Shown: positions 7,404 to 16,711 of the stretch, piece by piece
How the letters are laid out: each line of letters opens with the position of its first letter
How positions within the stretch are numbered: the first letter of the stretch is position 1
Source of the DNA: Opitutia bacterium
GTDB taxonomy: Bacteria > Verrucomicrobiota > Verrucomicrobiia > Opitutales > Seribacteraceae
Direction of reading: 5' to 3'
NCBI GenBank assembly: GCA_018645725.1
Contig: JABGWD010000455.1
Coordinates: 1-38,885, forward strand
Length of the DNA: 38,885 nucleotides
Position numbers and translations under genes: made by a program
Notes under the pieces: generated by a model
The model's input: only the letters and a program-made list of their open reading frames with translations
Databases searched by the model: none
Told to the model about the DNA's origin: nothing

Positions 7404-10040
7404 TTATTGATTATGATTCAGGCTTGCGTCCTCACGGGCAAGTTTTTTCCTCGTGAGGTCGAAATACGCCTGAAGGATATCCCGAGCCACGGGCGTGGCG
7501 GTCAAACCGCCTTGGATTTTGTCTTGAGGGATGATGCCCTCGATAAGCACGGCAATGGCAACTTCAGGGTTTTCCAAAGGGGCAAAACCGACAAACCAAG
7601 CAAGGTTGAGCTTCATGTTGTGATTGCGCCATTGACCGGTTCCGGTCTTTCCGGCGATGTCTATGCCTTCTATTTTGCATCGGTGGGCGGTGCCTTTTGT
7701 GGTAGCCAAGTGCATTCCCTCGTAGATAGCCCGCAAGGAGGATTCCTGAATGCCCAATGGCTGAGGGGGTGAGGTTTTGGGGGTGGACCGAAAGAGAATT
7801 GATGGCTCGAAGGTGAGGTCATTGGAAGCAAGTTTTGCGGTCATGCATGCAATTTGCAGGGGGCTTTGACTCAGTCCACCTTGGCCTATGGTTATGTTGA
7901 AGGTATCCTCCAGGGTCCAAGCGACTCCCGTTGCTTTCTTTTTCCATTCCGGGTCCGGCACGATAGGGGTTCCCGTGGAGGGCAACTGAATGGATGGCGA
8001 CAGGTGCATGTTCAGTCTGCGGGCTTCACGAATCAAGCCAAGATGGCCAATTCGTTCGCCCATTCGATAAAAATAAACGTTGCAGCTTCGGGCGATTGCT
8101 TCCCGGAAGGTAAGTTCACCGTGCGAACCGGGGAAGACGTGACATATCATTCCTTTGTGTTTTCCTTCGCAAAGAAGCTTCTCCTCGGGATCGAGAACCT
8201 TTTGCCTGAAACCTGCCAGTGAAGTAACGAGTTTGAAGGGCGAGGCGGGTGCGTATCCGGGGTGCAATGCACGCGGCAACCATGCCTCGGATCTCTCGAT
8301 TTCGTCGTAGGTCGATTGACTGAGAATTGGTGAAAAGTCCTGCAGGTTGTAGTTGGGTTTGCTTGCGAGGACAAGGACTTCACGGGTCTTCAGGTGTATC
8401 AGGACAGCCGCTCCCGGAGGTGGGGGAGGGGAGGCCAGGACATATTCGTCCACTTCGGGGTTTGCCTTTGCCAGGACTCCTTTCGAGTAGAGCAAGCGCA
8501 GCAAGCGGTCCGCATCCTCGGAGGTTCCCTTGAACCCCGCAACAGTGGAGGCTTGGCGTCCGCTCAATGGGAAAGGCGCGTCTTTGAACGAATTGAGAAG
8601 CAGATCGGGACTGAGTTCCTTTTCGTTTGCCCTGATCAATTCACGGCGCGTTCTTTTCTCAATTGTTTTCAGCCAATCGGAGTCAGGAAGAATTCTATGG
8701 GTTGCGACCCGTTGCGACATTTGCCGGAGGGATCGTTCGGCCAAGCCTTGCAATTCCGAGTCTATGCTCAACCTGACGGGCGAACCTTTTTGAGCAGGTT
8801 TTGATTCCATCAGTTCGACCCTCAACCCGCTCGGACTGATACGCCAAATGTCGCTGCCGTCTTTCCCTCTTAGGTGGGAATCGAAAAAAACTTCGATCCC
8901 CTCTTTCCCCTTTTTCCCTTTGATCTCAAAAGTTCCCAAATCCTGTCCTTCGAGTCCCTCGTCATCGGCCTCGTATCCGCTTCCGACGTAACCAAGGATA
9001 TGCGATGCCAAGGAACCCATGGGGTAGTGCCTGATGGCTTGGGAGTTTACTTGGAGTGGGGAATCCGGATCGATTTCATCGATAAGCTTAGCGTATTCTT
9101 CAGCCGTCAGGTTTCCGGCGAGCTCCAAAGGAAGGATTGATTTTTGTCTCCAGTGAGATTTGAGTTTGCGAAAGGGTATGATCCGGTCCCTTCCGGTCAG
9201 TCGGTTGACTTTGTTTTGGTATCTTTTGACGACATTGTATCGGGCTTCCCATTCGATTGAGGTATGGGTGGTCGTCCTTGCGTCGTTTTGCTCGAATTTA
9301 ATCGTACTTGAGCCAAACTTGAGCTCGGCTTCTTCCGTGTCAAAAAATTCAAGAAAAGAGAATCCGTCCCTCTCGCGTTTCTCCTTTTTCAAGCGGTAAC
9401 GGTTGTCTCGATGAAGAAAAAGATCGGTTGCAAAAAGTCCGGGGACGCAGATCTTGAGATTAGGTTGCGAACCTTCGACTCTCAAGGAAGGCTTGTCTTT
9501 GGGGCTCCAATTCTTGATTGAACAATGCCAAAAGCCACTGGCGGTTTGATTGACGGTGATCCTCGATTTTTGGAAATATAGTTTTACCCGCTCAAAATCA
9601 TTCCCTGTTCTTGCGCTTTTCCCCGTTATGATGATTCCCCGGTTACGGATGGTGGTGTTCTTCATGCAGTGGTTGATCAGCGCATCGCCAGTAAGATCTG
9701 GAATGGCAAGGAGCTCTTCGATCAAGGATCCGGCCGTTTCTCCCAGGGAAACCCTTTCCTCCCAAATTTCTTGCTTGAGGAATTCCAATTGCAGAACTGC
9801 CGAAAAATGCGCCTTGTTGCCAATGAGCAATTGACCGTTTCTGTCCAAGACGTCACCCCTTGCCCCGGGTCGGAGAATTCTGCGCTGCCCTTGAATTCTC
9901 TCGCGGTTCTCAAATTCTTCGGTTTCAAAGGTTTGTCGAACAATCAAGCAACAAGCGAGGGTAAGAAACAAGGATCCGTAGACGAACTTGAACACCCTGA
10001 GCCTTCTTTTTTCGGGAAGGTGTTTCTCAAGCAATTTCAA
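7404..10040 (-). CDS. mrdA: Penicillin-binding protein 2 (peptidoglycan D,D-transpeptidase MrdA)
   Basis: SPFK (SxxK), SCN, KTGT motifs; N-terminal TM; follows mreBCD; start set at TTG 10040 behind AAAGGAG and overlapping the mreD stop (TTGA); ORF track extends to 10220. Confidence 0.9.
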   Translation of the reverse strand: MKLLEKHLPEKRRLRVFKFVYGSLFLTLACCLIVRQTFETEEFENRERIQGQRRILRPGARGDVLDRNGQLLIGNKAHFSAVLQLEFLKQEIWEERVSLGETAGSLIEELLAIPDLTGDALINHCMKNTTIRNRGIIITGKSARTGNDFERVKLYFQKSRITVNQTASGFWHCSIKNWSPKDKPSLRVEGSQPNLKICVPGLFATDLFLHRDNRYRLKKEKRERDGFSFLEFFDTEEAELKFGSSTIKFEQNDARTTTHTSIEWEARYNVVKRYQNKVNRLTGRDRIIPFRKLKSHWRQKSILPLELAGNLTAEEYAKLIDEIDPDSPLQVNSQAIRHYPMGSLASHILGYVGSGYEADDEGLEGQDLGTFEIKGKKGKEGIEVFFDSHLRGKDGSDIWRISPSGLRVELMESKPAQKGSPVRLSIDSELQGLAERSLRQMSQRVATHRILPDSDWLKTIEKRTRRELIRANEKELSPDLLLNSFKDAPFPLSGRQASTVAGFKGTSEDADRLLRLLYSKGVLAKANPEVDEYVLASPPPPPGAAVLIHLKTREVLVLASKPNYNLQDFSPILSQSTYDEIERSEAWLPRALHPGYAPASPFKLVTSLAGFRQKVLDPEEKLLCEGKHKGMICHVFPGSHGELTFREAIARSCNVYFYRMGERIGHLGLIREARRLNMHLSPSIQLPSTGTPIVPDPEWKKKATGVAWTLEDTFNITIGQGGLSQSPLQIACMTAKLASNDLTFEPSILFRSTPKTSPPQPLGIQESSLRAIYEGMHLATTKGTAHRCKIEGIDIAGKTGTGQWRNHNMKLNLAWFVGFAPLENPEVAIAVLIEGIIPQDKIQGGLTATPVARDILQAYFDLTRKKLAREDASLNHNQ

Positions 10041-10570
10041 CTGAGCTCCTTTCTTCCTTCCGGAAACAAATTTGTCAACCCAAGCAATGATTCGGCAAAC
10101 CTGGGCATCCATATGGCAAGCGGGATCAAGGCAAGGGTCGAAGCGATCAGATCGATGCCCCATCTGCCCCATGTCCATTCCATCTTTCCGTTCTCGAATA
10201 TTTTGATCCAAAGCAACCACAGGATAAAGAACAGCAGGTTTGCCGGAAGCTGGAGGGCCAGGGTAACAAAGTCCTTCCGATAGTTGACTCCGCGGAACCA
10301 GTTCGAGCCCAACAAGTGAAAGGTGGACAAGGCAAAGGCATGAAAACCGAAGGTAGTTTCAATTTGTTGGTCGAGTAGCAATCCGGTCACGAATGCCAAT
10401 GGTATGCCTCTTGAATTGTCCAGGCAAAGAGCTCCCGGAAGAAAGAAAAGGGCAGGGAGGTAAAGAAAGACTCCGTGCTGGCCTATGGTCGCGTTGACGG
10501 AACCAAGCAGAATGAGCGTCACTAGGTTTACCCCCAGAAGAACAAACGCTGCCTTGTTTTGTTTTTGCAC
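10037..10570 (-). CDS. mreD: Rod shape-determining protein MreD
   Basis: 177-aa multi-TM protein between mreC and mrdA; GTG start. Confidence 0.75.
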   Translation of the reverse strand: MQKQNKAAFVLLGVNLVTLILLGSVNATIGQHGVFLYLPALFFLPGALCLDNSRGIPLAFVTGLLLDQQIETTFGFHAFALSTFHLLGSNWFRGVNYRKDFVTLALQLPANLLFFILWLLWIKIFENGKMEWTWGRWGIDLIASTLALIPLAIWMPRFAESLLGLTNLFPEGRKELS

Positions 10571-10576
10571 GGTTTC

Positions 10577-11434
10577 TTATTGATGGGGAACCAAGACAGT
10601 CACTTCCATCAGTTGATTCAGGCTTAAATCCAAGGTTACGTTGCCGGACTTGAACAAACCTTCTTCCCCATCGCCCAAATCCTTTACTACGCCAAGCGGA
10701 ACACCTCGTGGGAAAATCGCACTAAGATCGGAGCTTATGAGCGTATGGGGCTTTTCTGGTGTTGGGGTCAGGTCATGGGGTACGTCCAGGGCTAGCCCGA
10801 CAGGTGTTCCTCCCAGGGCAATTCCACTTCCCTGGAAGGTGACCGGTCTGTCGTCTCCCTCGAAATGAGCGACCATTCGGAAAGAAGGGTTTGTGATCAG
10901 TTCGATTTCAGACGAACGCGTTCCGACTGATTTGATTCTTCCGACTACGCCTCGGTTTGAAATGACTCCGAGCCCGGGTTTCAAGCCATGTGAACTTCCT
11001 TTTCTGATGGTAATTTTTTGCCACCAACCACTCAAGCTTCGGTGGGATACTCTGGCGACTATGGGCTCGAATCTCTGGGATGATCCCAGGTTCAAGCTAG
11101 TCTCCAGTTTGCTCAAGGAAGCTTTCAAGCTCCGTAGTCGGACGATTTCCTCTTGAATGGCATTCGATCTATTGTCTTGAAGATCCAAGTCCGCCTGCAA
11201 TCGGGAAGAGTCCTTGGCTTTTTCGATCAAGGTTTCCTTCGAGTCACTGAGGTGACCCCAATAATTGCTCAAATCTTCGGTTCGTGAGGAAAGGTCCCAA
11301 AGGGGGGCGTGGAATTCCGCGAACGCCGATTTCGTGAAAATCTTCCATGAGGCGGGTATTCCCCACCACACGATTAGAAAAAGACCAAGAAAGAGGAAGG
11401 GCTGAGACTTGCGTCTGTCTGTCTTCTTGACCAA
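10577..11434 (-). CDS. mreC: Rod shape-determining protein MreC
   Basis: N-terminal TM, coiled coil, then PIVARVSHRSLSGWWQKITIRKGSSHGLKPGLGVISNRGVVGRI; adjacent to mreB; TTG start. Confidence 0.9.
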   Translation of the reverse strand: MVKKTDRRKSQPFLFLGLFLIVWWGIPASWKIFTKSAFAEFHAPLWDLSSRTEDLSNYWGHLSDSKETLIEKAKDSSRLQADLDLQDNRSNAIQEEIVRLRSLKASLSKLETSLNLGSSQRFEPIVARVSHRSLSGWWQKITIRKGSSHGLKPGLGVISNRGVVGRIKSVGTRSSEIELITNPSFRMVAHFEGDDRPVTFQGSGIALGGTPVGLALDVPHDLTPTPEKPHTLISSDLSAIFPRGVPLGVVKDLGDGEEGLFKSGNVTLDLSLNQLMEVTVLVPHQ

Positions 11435-11442
11435 ATCAAAAT

Positions 11443-12483
11443 CTATTGGGTAACGAGACGGTCAACTTGTTCGCGACTCAAGTTCCCGAGAAGGTTGAGG
11501 AACTTCCCCGTTCCGTTTGCCACGCAACACAAGGGGTCTTCCGCTTGGATTACGGGTAAACGTGTCGCCTCGCTGATTACCTGATCCAGTCCACTGATCA
11601 AAGCTCCTCCTCCCGCGAGCACGATGCCCCGGTCGATTAGGTCTGCGGAATGCTCGGGTTGACAACGATCCAAAGCGCTTTTGACCAAGTCGACAATTTG
11701 AGAGACGACTTCCTTGAGTGCCTCCTCGCGTATTTCCTGGGAAGTGATGTGCACAGTGTTGGGCAAACCATGGGTGGCTTCACGTCCTCGGACATCCATA
11801 CTGAGTTCCCCTGTTTCAATGGGTCCGGCGGATCCGACGGTAAACTTGATGTCCTCAGCGGTTCTTTCCCCGATGAGCAACCCGTAGGCTCTTTTCATGT
11901 ATGCGATAATGGCTTCATCCAACTCGTCCCCTCCGACGCGTATGCTTCTTTGGTAAGAAACCCCTGAAATAGAAATAATGGCAACCTCCGTCGTGCCCCC
12001 GCCAATGTCGACGATCATGTTCGCATATTCCTCATCGATCGGTAGACCGGCCCCGATCGAGGCAGCCATCGGTTCTCCAAGCAAAAGGACTTCCCTGGCA
12101 CCGGCTCTGATTGCCGAATCCTTGACAGCCCTCTTCTCGACGGCAGTTATTCCGGAAGGTACGGCAATGACTACGCGTGGAGGGACGAGTTTTCGTTTGT
12201 CCACTTTCTCAATGAAATACCTGAGCATGGCTTCGGAAATCTCAAAGTCAGCGATCACTCCATCCTTCATCGGTCTGAGTGCTTCGATTGTTCCGGGTGT
12301 TCGACCAAGCATCCTCTTTGCATCGGAGCCGACCGCACAAACCTTCTTGCTGCTTTTGTACCGGGCGACCACGCTTGGCTCGCGAAGCACGATGCCTCGA
12401 TCCCTGACGAAGACCAAGGTGTTTGCCGTGCCCAAGTCTATGCCGATGTCATTTGAAAGAAACCCAAAAAAATTGCCTATCAT
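11443..12483 (-). CDS. mreB: Rod shape-determining protein MreB (actin-like)
   Basis: DIGIDLGTANTLVFV, GEPMAASIGAGLPI, MIVDIGGGTTEVAIIS, RGIVLAGGGALI. Confidence 0.97.
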   Translation of the reverse strand: MIGNFFGFLSNDIGIDLGTANTLVFVRDRGIVLREPSVVARYKSSKKVCAVGSDAKRMLGRTPGTIEALRPMKDGVIADFEISEAMLRYFIEKVDKRKLVPPRVVIAVPSGITAVEKRAVKDSAIRAGAREVLLLGEPMAASIGAGLPIDEEYANMIVDIGGGTTEVAIISISGVSYQRSIRVGGDELDEAIIAYMKRAYGLLIGERTAEDIKFTVGSAGPIETGELSMDVRGREATHGLPNTVHITSQEIREEALKEVVSQIVDLVKSALDRCQPEHSADLIDRGIVLAGGGALISGLDQVISEATRLPVIQAEDPLCCVANGTGKFLNLLGNLSREQVDRLVTQ

Positions 12484-12602
12484 TTAATTATGCTGTCCTG
12501 TGTTTGTTCTCTCTTTCTTTTGTCAGTCCTGTCAAAGATAATTCATTCACACTTGAAAAATAATGTGATCCCATAAGGTCGCTCAAGTCTTCCTTGCATT
12601 CG

Positions 12603-13448
12603 TTATGCCCGTAACTTTTTGGCCCTTGCTTCCGCTATTCGAATAAGAATGGCACCACCCAAAACCAGAAAAAGCGAGTAGAACTGACCGCGGGACATCC
12701 CCATGATCAGAGATGCGTCGGGTTGTCGAAAGAATTCGTTGACGATCCTTGCAATGGCATAGGCAATCAAGAATTCTCCTGCCAATCTCCCCGGAGCCCT
12801 TTGGGTGACGTCGGATTTCCAAAAACGCCATTGAACGAAGGCAAAGGTGCACAACCCCTCGAGGGTCGCGGCGTAAAGTTGGGAAGGATGCCTCGCCACG
12901 CCCTCGATAAACCCGGGCGCCTTGGGGAACAAAACCCCCCACGAGACCTCTGTGGTTCGCCCCCATAGCTCGCCGTTGATGAAGTTGGCGATTCTTCCGA
13001 AAAAGAGCCCCGGTGGCACGACGCTGACGATTATGTCTCCGATGGGAAAAGGGGATTGCTTGGAATGGCGGGCGTACCAAAGAACAGCGATGCAAACGCC
13101 GATGAATCCCCCATGACTGGCCATCCCTCCTTCCCATACCCGAAGCAAGATCAAGGGGTCTTCGGTGAAATCGTTCCACCGGTAGAGGAGAGCATAGCCT
13201 ATTCTTCCTCCGAGCAATACGCCGATGACCATAAAGGTCATGAGATTCATGACCTGTTCGCTGTCGTAAGGGCTTCTTTTGCACCGGTGGTATCGTTTGA
13301 GAAGAAAAAAGGCGCTTATGAATCCGGCAAGGTATGCAATTCCGTACCAACGGATTCCCCCCGGTCCCCAATGAGAAAAGGAGTCGGGGAATTGCCAAAG
13401 GAAAGGATCCAAATCGTGAACCCAATAATTGGATGTCGTTACTTTCAA
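12603..13448 (-). CDS. lgt: Prolipoprotein diacylglyceryl transferase
   Basis: GGIRWYGIAYLAGF, GGRIGYALLY, GGMASHGGFIG, GRIANFINGELWGR, HPSQLYAATLEG; TTG start overlapping the upstream stop (TTGA, 13445-13448). Confidence 0.95.
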   Translation of the reverse strand: MKVTTSNYWVHDLDPFLWQFPDSFSHWGPGGIRWYGIAYLAGFISAFFLLKRYHRCKRSPYDSEQVMNLMTFMVIGVLLGGRIGYALLYRWNDFTEDPLILLRVWEGGMASHGGFIGVCIAVLWYARHSKQSPFPIGDIIVSVVPPGLFFGRIANFINGELWGRTTEVSWGVLFPKAPGFIEGVARHPSQLYAATLEGLCTFAFVQWRFWKSDVTQRAPGRLAGEFLIAYAIARIVNEFFRQPDASLIMGMSRGQFYSLFLVLGGAILIRIAEARAKKLRA

Positions 13449-14539
13449 TCGGATGACTGTGGTTTTTGGTTTATGCGAGCCCTGTGCTTGCGTTTGGCGA
13501 ATTCCCTCATGTCGACAGCCATGTCGTCATGCTCGAAAATTTCTTGACCGAGGATGCTTTCGATAATGTCTTCCATGGCCAAGACTCCGGCGACTGACCC
13601 AAATTCGTCGACAACGATCGAAAGTTGACAATGTTCGGAAAGCAAAAGCCTGAGAGCTTTGTCGGCCGATGCGTTTTCAGGTACGAATATGGCCTCTTGG
13701 GAAAGATCCTTCAATGATTTGTCCGGTGTTTCTTCCACCATTGCGCGGTGCAAGTCTCTCCTTCTTACGATTCCACAGATATGATCAATAGTCTCCCGAT
13801 ACAAGGGTATGCGGGCGAAAGGGACGTTGGGATGCATACGAAAAACTTCTTCGACGGTAAGGTCCTGATCAAGCGCCAGCATTACCGTCCGGGGCGTCAT
13901 GATTTCGTGAACTTGAAGGTTGTTCAGTCGCAACGCATTCGCGACCAAATTGCTTTCTTCATCGGTAAGGGTTCCTTTTTGGGCTCCTTTTCTCGCCAAC
14001 AGAATGATTTCTTCTTCATCACTGTCTTCGGATTTTTGCTTTTCGGGAACCATTGCCTTGACGGTTACTTTGCAAATTTTGGAGAAGGGAAACATCAGTC
14101 TTCTGACAATGAACAGGGGGATGACGAGTTTTCCGAGCATGTCGGCTCGGTATCTGACGGTCATGTTCTTGGGGAGAATTTCAGCGAAGAAGAGAATTCC
14201 CAAGGTCATGCCGCAAGCAAACCAAAGCATGTCCGTCTGTCCGTCCCCGAGGTGTTTCTTGGCGAGTCCGCCTACCAAAGTCGCTCCCAAGGTGTTGGCG
14301 ATCGTGTTGAGGCTTAGGATTGCGGACGTGGTTTCCTCCATTTCGTGGTGGAACTTTTCCATCAGGAGCCCTCTTTTCGGGGAAGCTTTTTTAAAGCTTT
14401 CCAATTCTGCCGAACTCACGCTCAAGATCATGGCTTCAAGCGTAGAGCAGAGCGCGGAAATTCCAATGGTCAGCGATATTGCTACGATTAACTCGGGATC
14501 CGAATACCAGGAAGTCACGATCTTGAGTCTAGGCGACAA
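13445..14539 (-). CDS. CNNM (DUF21)/CBS-domain hemolysin- or CorC-like membrane protein
   Basis: DUF21 TM region with AILSLNTIANTLGATLVG; tandem CBS region (IMTPRTVMLALDQDLTVEEV..., LSIVVDEFGSVAGVLAMEDIIESILGQEI). Confidence 0.9.
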   Translation of the reverse strand: MSPRLKIVTSWYSDPELIVAISLTIGISALCSTLEAMILSVSSAELESFKKASPKRGLLMEKFHHEMEETTSAILSLNTIANTLGATLVGGLAKKHLGDGQTDMLWFACGMTLGILFFAEILPKNMTVRYRADMLGKLVIPLFIVRRLMFPFSKICKVTVKAMVPEKQKSEDSDEEEIILLARKGAQKGTLTDEESNLVANALRLNNLQVHEIMTPRTVMLALDQDLTVEEVFRMHPNVPFARIPLYRETIDHICGIVRRRDLHRAMVEETPDKSLKDLSQEAIFVPENASADKALRLLLSEHCQLSIVVDEFGSVAGVLAMEDIIESILGQEIFEHDDMAVDMREFAKRKHRARINQKPQSSD

Positions 14540-14681
14540 GTGCTTCGCTCAGTTGGGAGAAAGTTGGATGAATAGATAACGGGTAACACGCTTTTGGTTG
14601 ATTTTTTTCGAATCACTGAGAGCATCTCGATAATCTAAAGAGAATGGAAGCAAAATACGCAAGACAAGGTTATGGGAAATA

Positions 14682-15815
14682 ATGAACAATTTGCAAAAAT
14701 TGCAGTTACACGACTTTCACCTGAATAATTCGGCAAAGCTTGTTCCTTTTGCGGGTTGGGAAATGCCCGTTTCCTTTGGCCGAATTATCGATGAGCATAT
14801 GCAGACGAGGGACAGGGCCAGTCTTTTTGACGTCAGCCATATGGGGGAAATAGAGATTCAAGGTCCTGACGCTGAGCCTTTCCTTGATTTTCTGCTTGTC
14901 AATTCAGTGAGTTCGCTCGATTTGGGCAAGGGTGTTTATTCCCCGATGTGCTCGGAGGATGGAGGAACGATTGACGATCTTATCGCCTATAAAAAAGGCA
15001 GGGATGCTTTCCTTTTGTGTGTAAACGCGTCGAACACGGACAAGGATTTCGAGCATTTTCAAAAACACAAGGGCGGATTTGATTGCGAAATATCGAACCG
15101 CTCGGCTCAGTTCGGTCAGCTTGCAATTCAAGGTCCATCCAGCGCCCGAGCCCTTTTCAATGCAACTGGAGTTGAATTCGGTGATATTCCCAAGATGTCT
15201 TTTCGTGAAATCGATTTGTTCGGTGATTATTGTCTTGTTGCGAGAACTGGCTACACGGGAGAGGATGGGTTTGAAATCTATTGTCCGGCAGAGAGGACTG
15301 TAGATTGGGCTCGTGCCTTTGAAGGGGACCATTCGTCCGGGATGGTTCGATGGGCGGGTTTGGCTGCCCGAGACAGCTTGAGGTTGGAGGCTGGGTTTCC
15401 TCTCTATGGGCATGAATTGAGCCAGGAGATCTCTCCTTTTCAGGCAGGTCTTGGTTGGGCGATCAAGTGGAGCAAGGAAACTTTTTTGGGAAAAGAGTCT
15501 CTTTTGCGGGAAAAAGAGTCGGGTGGTGCGGGCAAGGTGATATTTTACGAAGTGGATGATCGGCGCATCCCAAGGCAAGACGACAAGGTTTTTGCTTCTG
15601 ACCGGGAGGTGGGCAGGGTGTTGTCCGGAGGTTATTCTCCCTTGGTCGAAGGACCAATCGGGAGTGCGTGGATCGATCGTGCTTCGCTTCATTGCAAACC
15701 TCCCGCCGAACTCTCGGCAGAGGTAAGGGCGACACGAGTCAGTCTGAGGAGAGAGCCTCCCGTCCTGAGAAAGTTGAGGAGCAAGCCTCAGTCGGGAGAT
15801 CAAGCTTCTTCCTGA
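14682..15815 (+). CDS. gcvT: Glycine cleavage system T protein (aminomethyltransferase)
   Basis: VPFAGWEMPVSF, SLFDVSHMGEIEIQGPDA, GGTIDDLIAY, RTGYTGEDGFEIY, GLAARDSLRLEAGFPLYGHEL. Confidence 0.95.
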   Translation: MNNLQKLQLHDFHLNNSAKLVPFAGWEMPVSFGRIIDEHMQTRDRASLFDVSHMGEIEIQGPDAEPFLDFLLVNSVSSLDLGKGVYSPMCSEDGGTIDDLIAYKKGRDAFLLCVNASNTDKDFEHFQKHKGGFDCEISNRSAQFGQLAIQGPSSARALFNATGVEFGDIPKMSFREIDLFGDYCLVARTGYTGEDGFEIYCPAERTVDWARAFEGDHSSGMVRWAGLAARDSLRLEAGFPLYGHELSQEISPFQAGLGWAIKWSKETFLGKESLLREKESGGAGKVIFYEVDDRRIPRQDDKVFASDREVGRVLSGGYSPLVEGPIGSAWIDRASLHCKPPAELSAEVRATRVSLRREPPVLRKLRSKPQSGDQASS

Positions 15816-16237
15816 AAACCCTTGATGACGATATCAACGCCACCGAAGTTGGAAAAATTCAAATTTGCTATCATGACTTCTTCCAGTCGTTCCCTGAGTA
15901 GGGTCCGGGTGTGCTTGACGTTGCAATCAGGCTTTACCTTGACGTGAATGTCCAACCTCAGTTCCTTCGCATCTTTTCTTATGCGGGTGGACGGGGAGTT
16001 GACTTCCGGAAAAGCTTCACAAGTCTTTCTTACCAATTCGTGCAGAGCATGAGGCGTTATTTGCACGAGACCTTCTTCATCCGAGAAAACCGGAATGAGC
16101 TCCCTCTTGAAGCTTCTGATTACAAAAAGGGAAGCGATTAGAAAAACGAGAAGACCAATGGCATAGAGGTAAAGCGGTTCGTCGATCGCCTCTGCAAAGG
16201 TCATATGGCATATGTCCTTGATATTGGAAAATGACAT
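15800..16237 (-). CDS. AmaP-like membrane-anchored Asp23-related protein
   Basis: N-terminal TM (LYAIGLLVFLIASLFVIRSF) followed by an Asp23-like domain (VQITPHALHELVRKTCEAFPEV...LRLDIHVKVKPDCNV); directly downstream of Asp23; start set at ATG 16237. Confidence 0.65.
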   Translation of the reverse strand: MSFSNIKDICHMTFAEAIDEPLYLYAIGLLVFLIASLFVIRSFKRELIPVFSDEEGLVQITPHALHELVRKTCEAFPEVNSPSTRIRKDAKELRLDIHVKVKPDCNVKHTRTLLRERLEEVMIANLNFSNFGGVDIVIKGFQEEA

Positions 16238-16254
16238 GTCTTGCCTAAAAAAAC

Positions 16255-16707
16255 CTAGCTCGTCGACTCGCTGGCCCAATCGTCGTCATCTTTTGGGAGG
16301 ATGTCCATTTTGATGTCATCGATGACGACGTCTATGTTCTTTGCATGATCCCCGGTCATGGCTAGTATTTGGTCGCGAATAGCCTCTTGAATGGAAAGAC
16401 CGGTTTTGGCCAAGTCCACACCGAATTGAAGTACGACCCTGACCTCGATATCGTACCCCCCTCCCTCGACTTCGGATACGTTTACGCCCCGTTCCGATTC
16501 TTTCTTTGAGAAGAAATCCGTCAATCCTTCCACAACTCCGCCTCCACCCACGTTCACGACGCCGTCAACGGATTGCGTGGCCAATCGAACGATTCCCGCG
16601 ATTACGCTGTGGTTTATCCGGATTGTTCCCAAAGCGCTTGATTCTTCGGAAATCGTAGGGATTGATTCGATTGTTTGTTCTTCTGCTTCTTTTTTCTTTC
16701 TGGTCAT
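16255..16707 (-). CDS. Asp23/Gls24 (YqhY-like) family protein
   Basis: GTIRINHSVIAGIVRLATQSVDGVVNVGGG...VVLQFGVDLAKTGLSIQEAIRDQILAMTG...IDVVIDDIKM. Confidence 0.9.
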   Translation of the reverse strand: MTRKKKEAEEQTIESIPTISEESSALGTIRINHSVIAGIVRLATQSVDGVVNVGGGGVVEGLTDFFSKKESERGVNVSEVEGGGYDIEVRVVLQFGVDLAKTGLSIQEAIRDQILAMTGDHAKNIDVVIDDIKMDILPKDDDDWASESTS

Positions 16708-16711
16708 TGCG

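Noticed and set aside
8414-8432. Five-proline run (ASPPPPPGAAV) in PBP2 as a regulatory stall site
   Set aside because: Polyproline runs are common and are usually relieved by EF-P; no further evidence of regulation
12583-13425. 280-aa ORF in a second minus-strand frame over lgt
   Set aside because: Overlaps Lgt almost completely; Arg/Pro/His-rich out-of-frame translation
14904-15803. 299-aa minus-strand ORF opposite gcvT
   Set aside because: Antisense shadow of a conserved coding sequence; no domain-like pattern
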